A stretch of 64,000 nucleotides of DNA from CAZMBI01 sp964564675 (GTDB lineage: Bacteria > Pseudomonadota > Alphaproteobacteria > Rickettsiales > UBA3002): the NCBI GenBank assembly GCA_964564675.1, contig CAZMBI010000006.1, positions 1 through 64,000 of the forward strand, written 5' to 3'. The stretch's first letter is position 1. Every line of letters begins with the position of its first letter. The position numbers and the translations under genes are program-made. Of this stretch, positions 8,346 to 16,141 are shown one piece after another. The notes below the pieces were generated by a model. That model did no database searches. It had not been told where the DNA came from and was given only the letters and a program-made list of their open reading frames with translations.

Positions 8346-8625
8346 ATTCTGTTTGCTCCTTATAACTCATCCATTATGCCTGATTTTAGCGGCAATGATA
8401 ACCATTAAACCCATGGCTTCCCCATGGATTTTTTCATTATATAGTATTTTAACAAAAACCAGTTAAAAAATGATTAATAATTATGCGGAATCGTTAACGT
8501 AGCGGTCGCAATTAGCCGCCAAAGTTACGGTCTTTTCATGGTGTTACCTGTTAGATACTAGCGCAATCGGCGCCCCCGGCCAACTCAGCAGGCGTCCATG
8601 CGGCCTGTGGCGACACCCTTCCGGT

Positions 8626-8821
8626 TTATATTTCGTTGGCAATTTCAATGAGATTACCGTCCGGATCACGAATATAAACAGAGCATAACGCGGATCGTCG
8701 CCGAAGCGGATCACTTCCATGCCCAGTACCGACTCATAAAATGCACAGGTGCCCGCACATCGGCCCCGGTTAACACCCGGCGGTCAATGCGGCTGATCGT
8801 CATCGCGGACGGCACTGTCAT
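8626..8821 (-). pseudogene. Decayed glyoxalase/VOC-fold gene
   Basis: Pieces of one VOC-superfamily protein lie in different frames. ATG 8821 opens MTVPSAMTISRIDRRVLTG. A second frame gives AFYESVLGMEVIRFGDDP. A third gives YIRDPDGNLIEIANEI followed by a stop at 8626. At least two frameshifts separate them, and their order is that of an intact gene. The metal-ligand Glu of the last block is still present. The remaining parts of 8346-8998 hold only AT-rich spacer and the upstream region of the stress-protein gene. Confidence 0.72.
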
Positions 8822-8998
8822 GATATACATATACTCTCCCGTTTCAGAAAACGTGGCCGAAACGTGACCTGTTTATATTTACTTCCCTACCATTTATTTT
8901 TATGATCCCCCATCAAAAGGGGCTGGTGTTGCACAAGGGGGTGCAACGGAATGGCCGCTTGAATCGTTACCAACCCGTACGCGATAAGGAGTGTGCCC

Positions 8999-9937
8999 AT
9001 GCGCCATTTTAACAATCTGCTTTATATATCCCACGGTTCGGCGGATGAAACGGAAGGACTGAAGCAGGCGCTTAGCCTGGCGCGCAACAATCAGGCGCCA
9101 CTTAAAGTATTGGTGGTGTGCCCCTCATTTCCCAAGGATTTGCTATCGCATCAGGAGCAATACGACAAGGGGCTATTGCAGCAAACAGAAGGCCTCATCC
9201 ACGCCTCCAAGGAGGTGATTAAGCTTGAGGAAGGCAGCGTTGACGTGAGCATTGAGCTGGCGCACGACCAGACGCCAAGCACGCGTATCATCCAGGAGGT
9301 GCTCCGTCACGGCCATGATTTGGTGATCAAGGAAGCGGATATGCACGAAAAAGGCAGCGGTTTTAAAGCGCTGGACATGGACCTGCTGCGCAAATGCCCG
9401 GTGCCCGTCTGGCTGTGCCAGCCCATCTCCCACTCGCGCGGGCAGATGAACGTGGCGGTGGCGATTGATCCGCAAAGTGTCGAGCCGGCGGCAGAGACGC
9501 TTAATACCCGTTTGCTCGAGATCGGCCGCTCGCTGGCCGATAGCTGCAGCGGCGAACTGCATATTATCTCCTGCTGGGATTATGAGTTTGAGTCCTATCT
9601 GCGCGGCAATATGTGGATGAAGATCAGCGATGAGGAACTAAATCAGAAAATCGGGGAAGCCGAGCAGGGCCATCTGGCGGGCCTGCAGGAGACGATCGCA
9701 CGTGCCGGCATAAGCGGGGCACAGGCGATCCATCATCCGCACGGGCAACCCGAAGCGCTGATTCCCGCCTTTGTGAATGAACAGGCCATTGATATACTGG
9801 TGATGGGCACGGTGGCCCGCACCGGCATCTCGGGCTTTATGATCGGCAATACGGCGGAAAATATCCTGCAGCAACTCACCTGTTCGCTGATAGCGCTCAA
9901 GCCGCCGGGCTTTATTTCCCCGGTTAAGGCCTATTAG
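8999..9937 (+). CDS. Universal stress protein with two UspA domains
   Basis: This 312-residue cytoplasmic protein consists of two tandem Usp domains (about 1-140 and 150-312). The second ends with GTVARTGISGFMIGNTAE, matching the ATP-binding Gx2Gx9G(S/T) motif; the first domain lacks a clear copy. I start at ATG 8999, because AAGGAG ends eight bases before it; a GTG two codons earlier is too close. The next gene is a CBS-pair protein, a combination often seen in stress or energy-sensing loci. Confidence 0.88.
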   Translation: MRHFNNLLYISHGSADETEGLKQALSLARNNQAPLKVLVVCPSFPKDLLSHQEQYDKGLLQQTEGLIHASKEVIKLEEGSVDVSIELAHDQTPSTRIIQEVLRHGHDLVIKEADMHEKGSGFKALDMDLLRKCPVPVWLCQPISHSRGQMNVAVAIDPQSVEPAAETLNTRLLEIGRSLADSCSGELHIISCWDYEFESYLRGNMWMKISDEELNQKIGEAEQGHLAGLQETIARAGISGAQAIHHPHGQPEALIPAFVNEQAIDILVMGTVARTGISGFMIGNTAENILQQLTCSLIALKPPGFISPVKAY

Positions 9938-10053
9938 GTTCGATCACCCGTTAATAGTGCATTGATGCTGTCTTTATCTTGCCGCCGCGGTGCGCCATAG
10001 CGCGTTTAGGCGGCAATATGCAGACTACACCTTTAACCAAAGGAGGAACCCCC

Positions 10054-10491
10054 ATGCAAGTCAAAGAGATTATGTCTAAAAACCCGGTTTATATCGCCCC
10101 CGCCACTACACTGAAGGAAGCGGCTGAAAAGATGGATGCGCTTGATTGCGGTTTTCTGGCCATCGGCGAGACCTCGGAAGACCGGCTGAAAGGCGTCATC
10201 ACCGACCGCGATATCGCCATCCGCGCCGTGGCCCGCGGCGCCGATCCCAACACCACGCGCGTCGATGAGATACACACCCCGCACGTATTGTATTGTTTCG
10301 CTGACGACGAGGTCAAAGACGCCGCCGATAACATGCATGACAACCAGGTATACCGCCTGATTGTGCTTAATAACGCAGAGGAAAAGCGGCTGGCCGGTGT
10401 GATCACGCTTGGCGACATCGTGCGCCACGACGAGGTCCAAGCCGCCGAGCGCGCCGCCAAAGGCATTTCCGCCGAACAGCTGGCGGCCTGA
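10054..10491 (+). CDS. CBS-pair domain protein
   Basis: The 145-residue protein consists of one CBS pair: MSKNPVYIAPATTLKEAAEKM in the first repeat, then the typical GVITDRDIAIR turn, and a second repeat ending GVITLGDIVRHD. CBS pairs bind adenosyl ligands and act as energy sensors; stand-alone copies usually regulate a partner. AGGAGG at 10041-10046 fixes ATG 10054. The end of the gene is about 90 bases from the minus-strand tRNA-Leu. Confidence 0.9.
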   Translation: MQVKEIMSKNPVYIAPATTLKEAAEKMDALDCGFLAIGETSEDRLKGVITDRDIAIRAVARGADPNTTRVDEIHTPHVLYCFADDEVKDAADNMHDNQVYRLIVLNNAEEKRLAGVITLGDIVRHDEVQAAERAAKGISAEQLAA

Positions 10492-10577
10492 ACGGGCTCC
10501 CCTGCCCACCGAGCTACCGGGCGGCAGGCGGACAGCCCGCCGCCCTTTTTAATAGAGCTCCTGAGACCGTCTGAGGG

Positions 10578-10662
10578 TGGTGCGCATGGAGGGATTTGAA
10601 CCCCCACGCCTTGCGGCACTAGAACCTAAATCTAGCGTGTCTACCAATTCCACCACATGCGC
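10578..10662 (-). tRNA. tRNA-Leu (anticodon UAG)
   Basis: Read on the minus strand, the acceptor GCGCATG pairs with CATGCGC, followed by A and an encoded CCA. The anticodon loop contains TTTAG in the context GATTTAGGTTC, giving UAG. A long variable arm and GGTTCAAATCC in the T-loop are as expected for leucine tRNA. Confidence 0.95.
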
Positions 10663-10726
10663 ATGCGTCTGAGATAGCAGCTTTCCAAACCGAGATAAAG
10701 CGCGATTACGGGCCGTCCGCCGCGCT

Positions 10727-11452
10727 TCAGGCCGCCTGTTCCTGCTGCATCAGCCAGCCGACCTGCGCCTCGAGGCTGATCGGCAACGCCGCGATTTCCT
10801 CGATCTGCCGGTCGTGATAGGGGTCACCTGCCGGATCCGCTGCCACCCGGCGCGCCATTTCCCGGTCGCGCGCGTCATATAGCCAGCTGATCTGCGGCGC
10901 AAACAGCTGGATCAGCCCCTCCACCCAGCAATCCACTACCTGCCAGTGCGGGTCTTTTGTGATCGCCAGGCGATATCTGGGCAGCAGCCGGCGCATTTTG
11001 TCCGCGTCAAACCAGCATTCCTTGCTGACCCAGCGATTCACCATAAACAGGCGAATCGGCTGGCCGACACGATTCAGCCCGATAGCCACGACATGTGTCA
11101 TCGGATTGTTCAGGTATTTATCGGCTTCGGGAATATCCGCCAGCCGCCAGCTTTTGGGCCAGCCCGCGCGGCGGATAAAGCAGTGAAAATGGCCGTGCTC
11201 TTCGATGTCCATATCTTCGCGGTGGCAATGATAGAAATATTGCGCGCCGCTGGCATAATCGATGCGGTCACCTTTGGGATAATGCGCGTTGGCGATAAAT
11301 TGCGCCGCATCCGCATGGCGCAGCATCAGCTGATGCACGCCGCCTTGCGCCTGCAAGGCCTGTTGCGCTTCAAGCGCCTGCATCGCCCAGCCCGTCAGTT
11401 GCTTGCGCTTATAGGCGCTGAGTTCGGGAAGGTGAAAAGGAGGCTGCTGCAT
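10727..11452 (-). CDS. Conserved-looking hypothetical protein with HGHFH motif
   Basis: This is a 241-residue soluble protein without a signal sequence. The middle has a run of aromatic and His residues (YASGAQYFYHCHRED, then EEHGHFHCFIRR at about 83-94) that could bind a metal. It continues with a compact domain containing THVVAIGLNRVGQPIRLFMV and NRWVSKECWF. I do not recognise an annotated function. It lies about 100 bases downstream of the Cys-rich gene on the same strand, behind a terminator. Confidence 0.7.
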   Translation of the reverse strand: MQQPPFHLPELSAYKRKQLTGWAMQALEAQQALQAQGGVHQLMLRHADAAQFIANAHYPKGDRIDYASGAQYFYHCHREDMDIEEHGHFHCFIRRAGWPKSWRLADIPEADKYLNNPMTHVVAIGLNRVGQPIRLFMVNRWVSKECWFDADKMRRLLPRYRLAITKDPHWQVVDCWVEGLIQLFAPQISWLYDARDREMARRVAADPAGDPYHDRQIEEIAALPISLEAQVGWLMQQEQAA

Positions 11453-11486
11453 GATGCGGTCTCAAGGTAACAAAGGCAGATAATGA

Positions 11487-11512
11487 AAAGGCCGGGGGGC
11501 GGCCCGGCCTTT
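11487..11512 (-). terminator. Intrinsic terminator of the Cys-rich gene
   Basis: AAAGGCCGGG and CCCGGCCTTT form a ten-pair stem with a six-base loop. On the minus strand it is followed by TTTTCATT. It lies 43 bases after the Cys-rich gene. Confidence 0.8.
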
Positions 11513-11554
11513 CCGTCGTAACCGGCGCGCGAAACCGCGCGCGGTATCCGGCGA

Positions 11555-11785
11555 TTAATAGCCGCTGTCGCCTTCGCAACCATGGCAGCCATGGCAACCG
11601 TCGCAACCGTGGCAGCCTTCGCAGCCCTCACAGCCGTGACAGGCGTCACAACCGTGGCAGCCTTCGCAGCCATTACACGCTGCCAGCGACGCCGGAGCAG
11701 CCGGCACCGCATAGGCAGCGGGGGCCACGGCGGCTGTCGAAACCGTCGCCATTAAAGATGCCAATGCGATTGAAGTCTTGTTCAT
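11555..11785 (-). CDS. Secreted Cys-X-Gly triplet-repeat protein
   Basis: The 76-residue precursor has a typical Sec signal peptide (MNKTSIALASLMATVSTAAV, cleavage near AYAVPA). The mature chain contains twelve Cys spaced exactly three residues apart, mostly as C-[N/E/H/D]-G, starting CNGCEGCHGCDACHGC and ending in EGDSGY. This pattern would give a high-capacity thiol/His site for soft metals, or a scaffold for disulfides, in the periplasm. AGGAGA precedes ATG 11785 by about six bases. It resembles metallothionein-like or bufferin-like small exported proteins in concept, but its sequence is only a simple repeat. A modified (RiPP) precursor is possible, although no modifying enzyme is nearby. 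Confidence 0.75.
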   Translation of the reverse strand: MNKTSIALASLMATVSTAAVAPAAYAVPAAPASLAACNGCEGCHGCDACHGCEGCEGCHGCDGCHGCHGCEGDSGY

Positions 11786-11958
11786 CGTATTTCTCCTGTG
11801 GTTGGTTGTTGATACATAGCCGGATTCGGGTATGTTCGATGAAACCCTAACCAGAAGGCAGATGAAAAAGCAATGCAAAAGGCGGAGTTTTCCCCCGCCT
11901 GCATGCCAACGGATTAACCCTATACATTCGCGCGCGATTTGCTAAAACCACGGCCCAT

Positions 11959-14900
11959 ATGAAAACACTGCCCAAAACCTATAACCATAAGGAAGCCGAA
12001 TCCTGCTGGCAGCGCCACTGGTATGACGCGGATATCTATCGCTGGCGCGACGACCGCCCCCGTGAGGAGACATTTGTCATCGACACACCGCCGCCGACCG
12101 TCTCCGGACTGCTACATATGGGGCATGTGTTTTCCTATACGCAGTGCGATTTCATTGCGCGCTATCAGCGCATGAAAGGCATGGATGTCTTTTATCCGAT
12201 GGGCTTTGACGATAACGGCCTGCCAACCGAGCGGCTGGTAGAGAAAACCCATAAAAAACGCGCCACTGACTATGATAGCCGTGAGGCGTTTATTACCGTG
12301 TGCGAGCAGGTATCAGAACAGGCGCGGCAGGATTTTCGCGCGCTGTTTCAATCGCTGGCATTGTCAGTGGATTGGCGACAGGAATACCATACCATTTCTG
12401 AAGATTCACGCCGCCTGTCACAACTCTCTTTTATTGATTTGTATGAAAAAGGCCATATTGAACGCCGCCTGGAACCGATGCTGTGGGATCCGGTCGATCA
12501 AACCGCTATCGCGCAAGCCGAAGTGGTTGATACTGAACTGGATAGCCATTTTAATGATATTCGGTTTTATATAGATGACGGCGATGCTAAAAAGTCCTCT
12601 CCCTTAGGCAGAGGGTTGGGCGATAACGGCGATGAAAAGCCCTCTCCCTCTGGGAGAGGGTTGGGTGAGGGCCAATATCAGCATCCACCTAAACGTATCA
12701 TTGAAAATGCCCGCGAGCTTCGCAAAAATCAGACAGACGGCGAAGCATTCCTCTGGTCTGTTCTAAGAAATCGGCAGCTAGGCGTTAAATTCCGTCGGCA
12801 ACATTCTATCGATTCCTTTGTTGTAGACTTCTTCAGCCATGAGGCAAAGCTGGTAATTGAACTGGATGGTGGCCAGCATAATGAAGAAAAACAGGCGCAA
12901 TACGATATGGAGCGCGCCAGACATCTGGAAGCACAAGGTTTAACAGTGCTGCGCTTCTGGAACAATGAGCTATTTGAGAATACAGAAGGTGTGCTTGAAA
13001 CAATTTATAATGCCCTCACCCCTGCCCTCTCCCACAGGGAGAGGGAGATTGTCATCTCCACCACCCGCCCGGAGCTCATCCCCGCCTGCGTCGGTATCTT
13101 CTACCACCCCGAAGATACACGCTATCAACATCTGAAAGGCAAACAGGCCATCACCCCGCTTTTTGGCGTGCGCGTACCGATCTTAGAAGATGACACCGTC
13201 GAGATGGAAAAAGGCACCGGCATTATGATGTGCTGTACGTTTGGCGATGAGGCCGACATTGAGAAGTGGCGTAAGCATAAGCTGGAAACTCGGGTGGTTT
13301 TGGATAAATATGGTAAGATGGATTTGTCCAATCTCACCTCTCCCACTGGGAGAGGTCGAAATGGTGAAACCGTTTCGGGTGAGGGCCCTCACCCTAACCC
13401 TCTCCCAGAGGGAGAGGGAATAACACAAGCTCTGCAAGGCAAAAAAGTCTCCAACCCCGATAAAAACCATCCCGGCGCACGGCAGATTATCTTGCAGATG
13501 CTGCGCGAGTCCGGCGATTTGATCGAATCCAAACCAATCACCCATGCGGTCAAATGTGCGGAGCGTTCTGGCGCACCGCTGGAGATTCTGCCATCGTATC
13601 AATGGTTCGTGAAAGTCATCGATAAAAAAGAGGCGCTCAAACGGCGAGCCGCAGAGTCCACCTGGTATCCTGACTGGATGCGCCTGCGCATGGAGCAGTG
13701 GATTGAGGGCTTGAGCTGGGACTGGTGTATCTCCCGCCAGCGTTATTACGGCGTGCCGTTTCCGGTGTGGTATTCCAAACGCGAAGGCGAAGAAGGTAAA
13801 ATCCTGCTCCCCTCTCCTGATCAATTACCCGTCAATCCGCTTTCCGATCTGCCCAAAGGCTATAACAAAGACGAAGTTGTGCCCGATTACGACGTCATGG
13901 ACACATGGGCGACCAGCTCCATCAGTCCGCAAATTAATGCGGGTGCGATACACCTCTCCCAATGGGAGAGGTCGAATTCGGCGCAGCCGGATTCGGGAGA
14001 GGGTAATACACTTCTACCGCGCAACTTACTCGATCATGCAAGAGAATTGCGCCAGAATCAGACCGATGCAGAACAGTTACTTTGGGCTTTACTCAGAAGA
14101 CAATCGCTGGGCGCGAAATTCAGACGCCAACACCCCATCGATCCTTACATTGTTGATTTTTGTTGCATTGAGAAAAAACTAATCATTGAGTTAGATGGTG
14201 GACAACATGCTGAGAGCGCTGAGCATCAATATGATGTGAAACGTGATGCGTTTCTGACATCGCAAGGATTTCACGTTCTCCGGTTCTGGAATCATGAATT
14301 ACTGACGCAAACAAAGGATGTGTTAGAAACAATCTGGAATGCGTTATACCCTCTCTCGAAATCAGAGATTTCGGTCTCTCCCTGTGGGAGAGACGATCAA
14401 CACCTCTCCCACTGGGAGAGGTCGGCAAGCGGACATGAAATGTCCGGCGCGCCGGGTGAGGGCCCTCACCCTAACCCTCTCCCAGAGGGAGAGGCAACTC
14501 GTTTCTCCAAACTCTTCCCCGCTGATTTGCGGCCGCAGGCGCATGAAATCATCCGCACCTGGGCGTTTTATACGATCGTGAAATCGCATCTGCATGCCGA
14601 CACTATCCCCTGGAAAAACCTGATGATCTCCGGCTGGTGTCTGGCCGAAGACAAAACCAAGATGAGCAAGTCCAAGGGTAATGTTGTCACCCCCATTGCG
14701 CTGATCGAAGAGCACGGCACCGACGCCGTGCGCTACTGGGCGGCCACCTCCCGGCTCGGCCAGGATACCGCATTCAGCCGCGATCTGCTCAAAATCGGCA
14801 AAAAACTGGTGACCAAACTGTTCAACGCCACCAAATTCGCGGCGATTCATCTGGAGAAAATGTCACCCCAAACCTCGCCCTCTGAGGGCAAGAGCAGCGA

Positions 14901-15690
14901 CGGCGAGTCGCGCGCGGGCGCACCCGATCACACGGCCATCACCGCCGCCTTCGACCGCTGGATGATCGGCCGCCTACATCAGGCCGTCTCTCAGGCAAGC
15001 GACGCCTTCGAGCGTTATGAATACGCCGACGCGCTGCGCGCCACCGATCATCTGTTCTGGAAAGATTTTTGCGATAATTATCTGGAGCTTATTAAAAAGC
15101 GCATCTATGCCCCTGAGCTTGAAGCCCATCAGCAGCCGGGCGTGCCGGCGGCCTTTGCCGTGGAAGCGGTGGCCATGATGGCCGAAGAGCAGGAAGAGGC
15201 GCGGCACATCGCCCGACTGCAGCAATCGGCGGTGCAGACGGTTTATGCGTGCCTGCAGACTATCCTGCGGCTATACGCGCCGTTTATCCCGCATATTACG
15301 GAGGAGCTGTTCAGTCATATTTTCGCGGCCGACTATGATGCCGCTGGCTCCCTGCATGCGCGCGGCATGTGGCCGGACACGCAGGATTATGCATATGATG
15401 CATCAATCGATGAAGCAGGCATGGCGGCGCTGGAGGTGCTGGAAGCCATCCGCAAGGCCAAATCGGAGCGCCGCTTGTCGATTAAATACCCGATAGCGCG
15501 GCTGGAGCTAGCAATCACTGATGGCACGCTGACGCGCGAGGCGCTTGAGCCGTTTATGGATGATGTGAAAGCCGCCGGTAATGTGCAAACGCTGGCGTGG
15601 CGCGAGCATGCCTCGGCCGATGCCGCCGCTAGCGAAGGCGGCCGCTTCGCGCTGGTGGTTACCTTTGCCGAGGACGTGGTGCGGGCTTAG
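11959..15690 (+). CDS. valS: Valyl-tRNA synthetase with two in-frame DUF559 nuclease-domain insertions
   Basis: The 1243-residue frame charges tRNA-Val: HMGH at 53-56, an editing-domain strand ISTTRPEL after 366, DTWATSS near 648, KMSKS at 901-905 and an anticodon-binding domain after about 950. The core resembles the archaeal-type ValRS of Rickettsiales (TVSGLLHMGH, GFDDNGLPTERLVEK). Three extra segments interrupt it at about 210-363, 459-487 and 665-845; removing them leaves about 880 residues, near the family size. The first and third carry complete DUF559 domains (245-352 and 685-799) with E, D and ExD residues of a PD-(D/E)XK nuclease. All extra segments are flanked by or made of GAGAGG/CCTCTC palindromes. 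No intein splice motifs are visible, so a single chimeric polypeptide is expected. Confidence 0.93.
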   Translation: MKTLPKTYNHKEAESCWQRHWYDADIYRWRDDRPREETFVIDTPPPTVSGLLHMGHVFSYTQCDFIARYQRMKGMDVFYPMGFDDNGLPTERLVEKTHKKRATDYDSREAFITVCEQVSEQARQDFRALFQSLALSVDWRQEYHTISEDSRRLSQLSFIDLYEKGHIERRLEPMLWDPVDQTAIAQAEVVDTELDSHFNDIRFYIDDGDAKKSSPLGRGLGDNGDEKPSPSGRGLGEGQYQHPPKRIIENARELRKNQTDGEAFLWSVLRNRQLGVKFRRQHSIDSFVVDFFSHEAKLVIELDGGQHNEEKQAQYDMERARHLEAQGLTVLRFWNNELFENTEGVLETIYNALTPALSHREREIVISTTRPELIPACVGIFYHPEDTRYQHLKGKQAITPLFGVRVPILEDDTVEMEKGTGIMMCCTFGDEADIEKWRKHKLETRVVLDKYGKMDLSNLTSPTGRGRNGETVSGEGPHPNPLPEGEGITQALQGKKVSNPDKNHPGARQIILQMLRESGDLIESKPITHAVKCAERSGAPLEILPSYQWFVKVIDKKEALKRRAAESTWYPDWMRLRMEQWIEGLSWDWCISRQRYYGVPFPVWYSKREGEEGKILLPSPDQLPVNPLSDLPKGYNKDEVVPDYDVMDTWATSSISPQINAGAIHLSQWERSNSAQPDSGEGNTLLPRNLLDHARELRQNQTDAEQLLWALLRRQSLGAKFRRQHPIDPYIVDFCCIEKKLIIELDGGQHAESAEHQYDVKRDAFLTSQGFHVLRFWNHELLTQTKDVLETIWNALYPLSKSEISVSPCGRDDQHLSHWERSASGHEMSGAPGEGPHPNPLPEGEATRFSKLFPADLRPQAHEIIRTWAFYTIVKSHLHADTIPWKNLMISGWCLAEDKTKMSKSKGNVVTPIALIEEHGTDAVRYWAATSRLGQDTAFSRDLLKIGKKLVTKLFNATKFAAIHLEKMSPQTSPSEGKSSDGESRAGAPDHTAITAAFDRWMIGRLHQAVSQASDAFERYEYADALRATDHLFWKDFCDNYLELIKKRIYAPELEAHQQPGVPAAFAVEAVAMMAEEQEEARHIARLQQSAVQTVYACLQTILRLYAPFIPHITEELFSHIFAADYDAAGSLHARGMWPDTQDYAYDASIDEAGMAALEVLEAIRKAKSERRLSIKYPIARLELAITDGTLTREALEPFMDDVKAAGNVQTLAWREHASADAAASEGGRFALVVTFAEDVVRA
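12586..13047 (+). mobile_element. In-frame REP-DUF559 insertion 1 in valS
   Basis: This segment of 462 bases (154 codons; edges uncertain by a few codons) lies between FYIDDGD and IVISTTRPEL of the synthetase. The left end contains two tandem half-repeats (about 12586-12631 and 12632-12675), the second reading CCCTCTCCCTCTGGGAGAGG. The right end contains CCCTCTCCCACAGGGAGAGG. The middle encodes a DUF559 domain: RKNQTDGEAFLW, then VVDFF, VIELDGGQH and VLRFWNNEL. It lies where the editing domain begins. Stand-alone DUF559 genes flanked by such repeats are common in bacterial genomes; being embedded in an essential protein is not. Confidence 0.85.
13333..13419 (+). repeat. In-frame repeat-only insertion in valS
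   Basis: An 87-base (29-codon) composite repeat: a palindrome ACCTCTCCCACTGGGAGAGG, a short stem-loop (CGAAATGG...CCGTTTCG), GGTGAGGGCCCTCACC and a second palindrome CCTCTCCCAGAGGGAGAGG. It is translated as SPTGRGR through PHPNPLPEGEG. It has the same architecture as the right end of insertion 2 but no nuclease. It lies between the editing domain and the catalytic part, where related enzymes have a variable loop. Confidence 0.85.
13951..14493 (+). mobile_element. In-frame REP-DUF559 insertion 2 in valS
   Basis: This segment of 543 bases (181 codons; edges approximate) lies between DTWATSSISPQ and LFPADLRPQ, inside the catalytic domain. The left end is CACCTCTCCCAATGGGAGAG plus a stem-loop (ATTCGGCGCAGCCGGATTCG region). 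The right end has three palindromes, the last two matching the repeat-only insertion. The DUF559 domain reads RQNQTDAEQLLW, YIVDF, LIIELDGGQH and VLRFWNHEL. By eye about 60% of its residues match those of insertion 1, so the two are old relatives, not a recent duplication. Confidence 0.85.
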
Positions 15691-15694
15691 CTTC

Positions 15695-15967
15695 TTATTC
15701 TTTGATAGCTCGAGCGGCCTTTATAGTTTTCTTTTCCAATTGCCGTCGCCAACGGCTGTTGCGAGCCTGTGTATCACACGGTTTGTCACCTCTATCAGGC
15801 TGTTGCGCCATTTCCTCTTGCAGTTCAGCCACTGATTTTTCATCCAATACACCCCCCTTTGGCACCACATACTGTTCCGGCAACTCCTCCTCCGTACGCT
15901 CCTCGCTCGGATACTGGCTGCGGGTTGCTTGATCCTTGCTACTATCTGAACTCATCGCGACACCCAT
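15695..15967 (-). CDS. Hypothetical small polar protein
   Basis: This 90-residue protein is highly charged and probably disordered: Ser/Glu-rich at the start, basic at the end (RWRRQLEKKTIKAARAIKE). An internal ATG at 15955 gives MSSDSSKD and is an equally plausible start; neither has a strong ribosome-binding site. Its stop is five bases from the end of valS on the other strand. No recognised domain. Confidence 0.45.
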   Translation of the reverse strand: MGVAMSSDSSKDQATRSQYPSEERTEEELPEQYVVPKGGVLDEKSVAELQEEMAQQPDRGDKPCDTQARNSRWRRQLEKKTIKAARAIKE

Positions 15968-16141
15968 ATAAGATTTGCAGGAGGTGCTGCAAAAGTCAGT
16001 GAAGCCGAAAAATGCCTTTCCCGTGAAAACGGGAATATGTTGTTTTCAGCCTCCTAGCTTTATTATACTCCTGTTTGCGCTGGGATAACGAGCAAACAGG
16101 GACTTTCACAGAGTTTCCTGAAAATATTTTTTTTAAACATA

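Noticed and set aside
11580..11690. CRISPR-like array from regular short repeats
   Set aside because: The periodicity is nine bases and encodes the Cys-X-Gly repeat of an exported protein; no spacers and no cas genes in the window.
13241..13423. Separate small gene inside valS encoding ALTLTLSQRERE
   Set aside because: It is the repeat read in another frame; this phrase appears wherever the palindrome occurs.
12586..14493. Inteins in valS
   Set aside because: The insertions lack splice-junction residues (start Cys/Ser, end His-Asn before Cys/Ser/Thr) and the Hint fold; the embedded domain is DUF559 bounded by palindromes.
14870..14935. A fourth insertion in valS (SPSEGKSSDGESRAG)
   Set aside because: Some resemblance to the repeat-encoded SPSGRG/EGEG, but the length of this loop is close to that in related enzymes, so it is probably a native variable loop.
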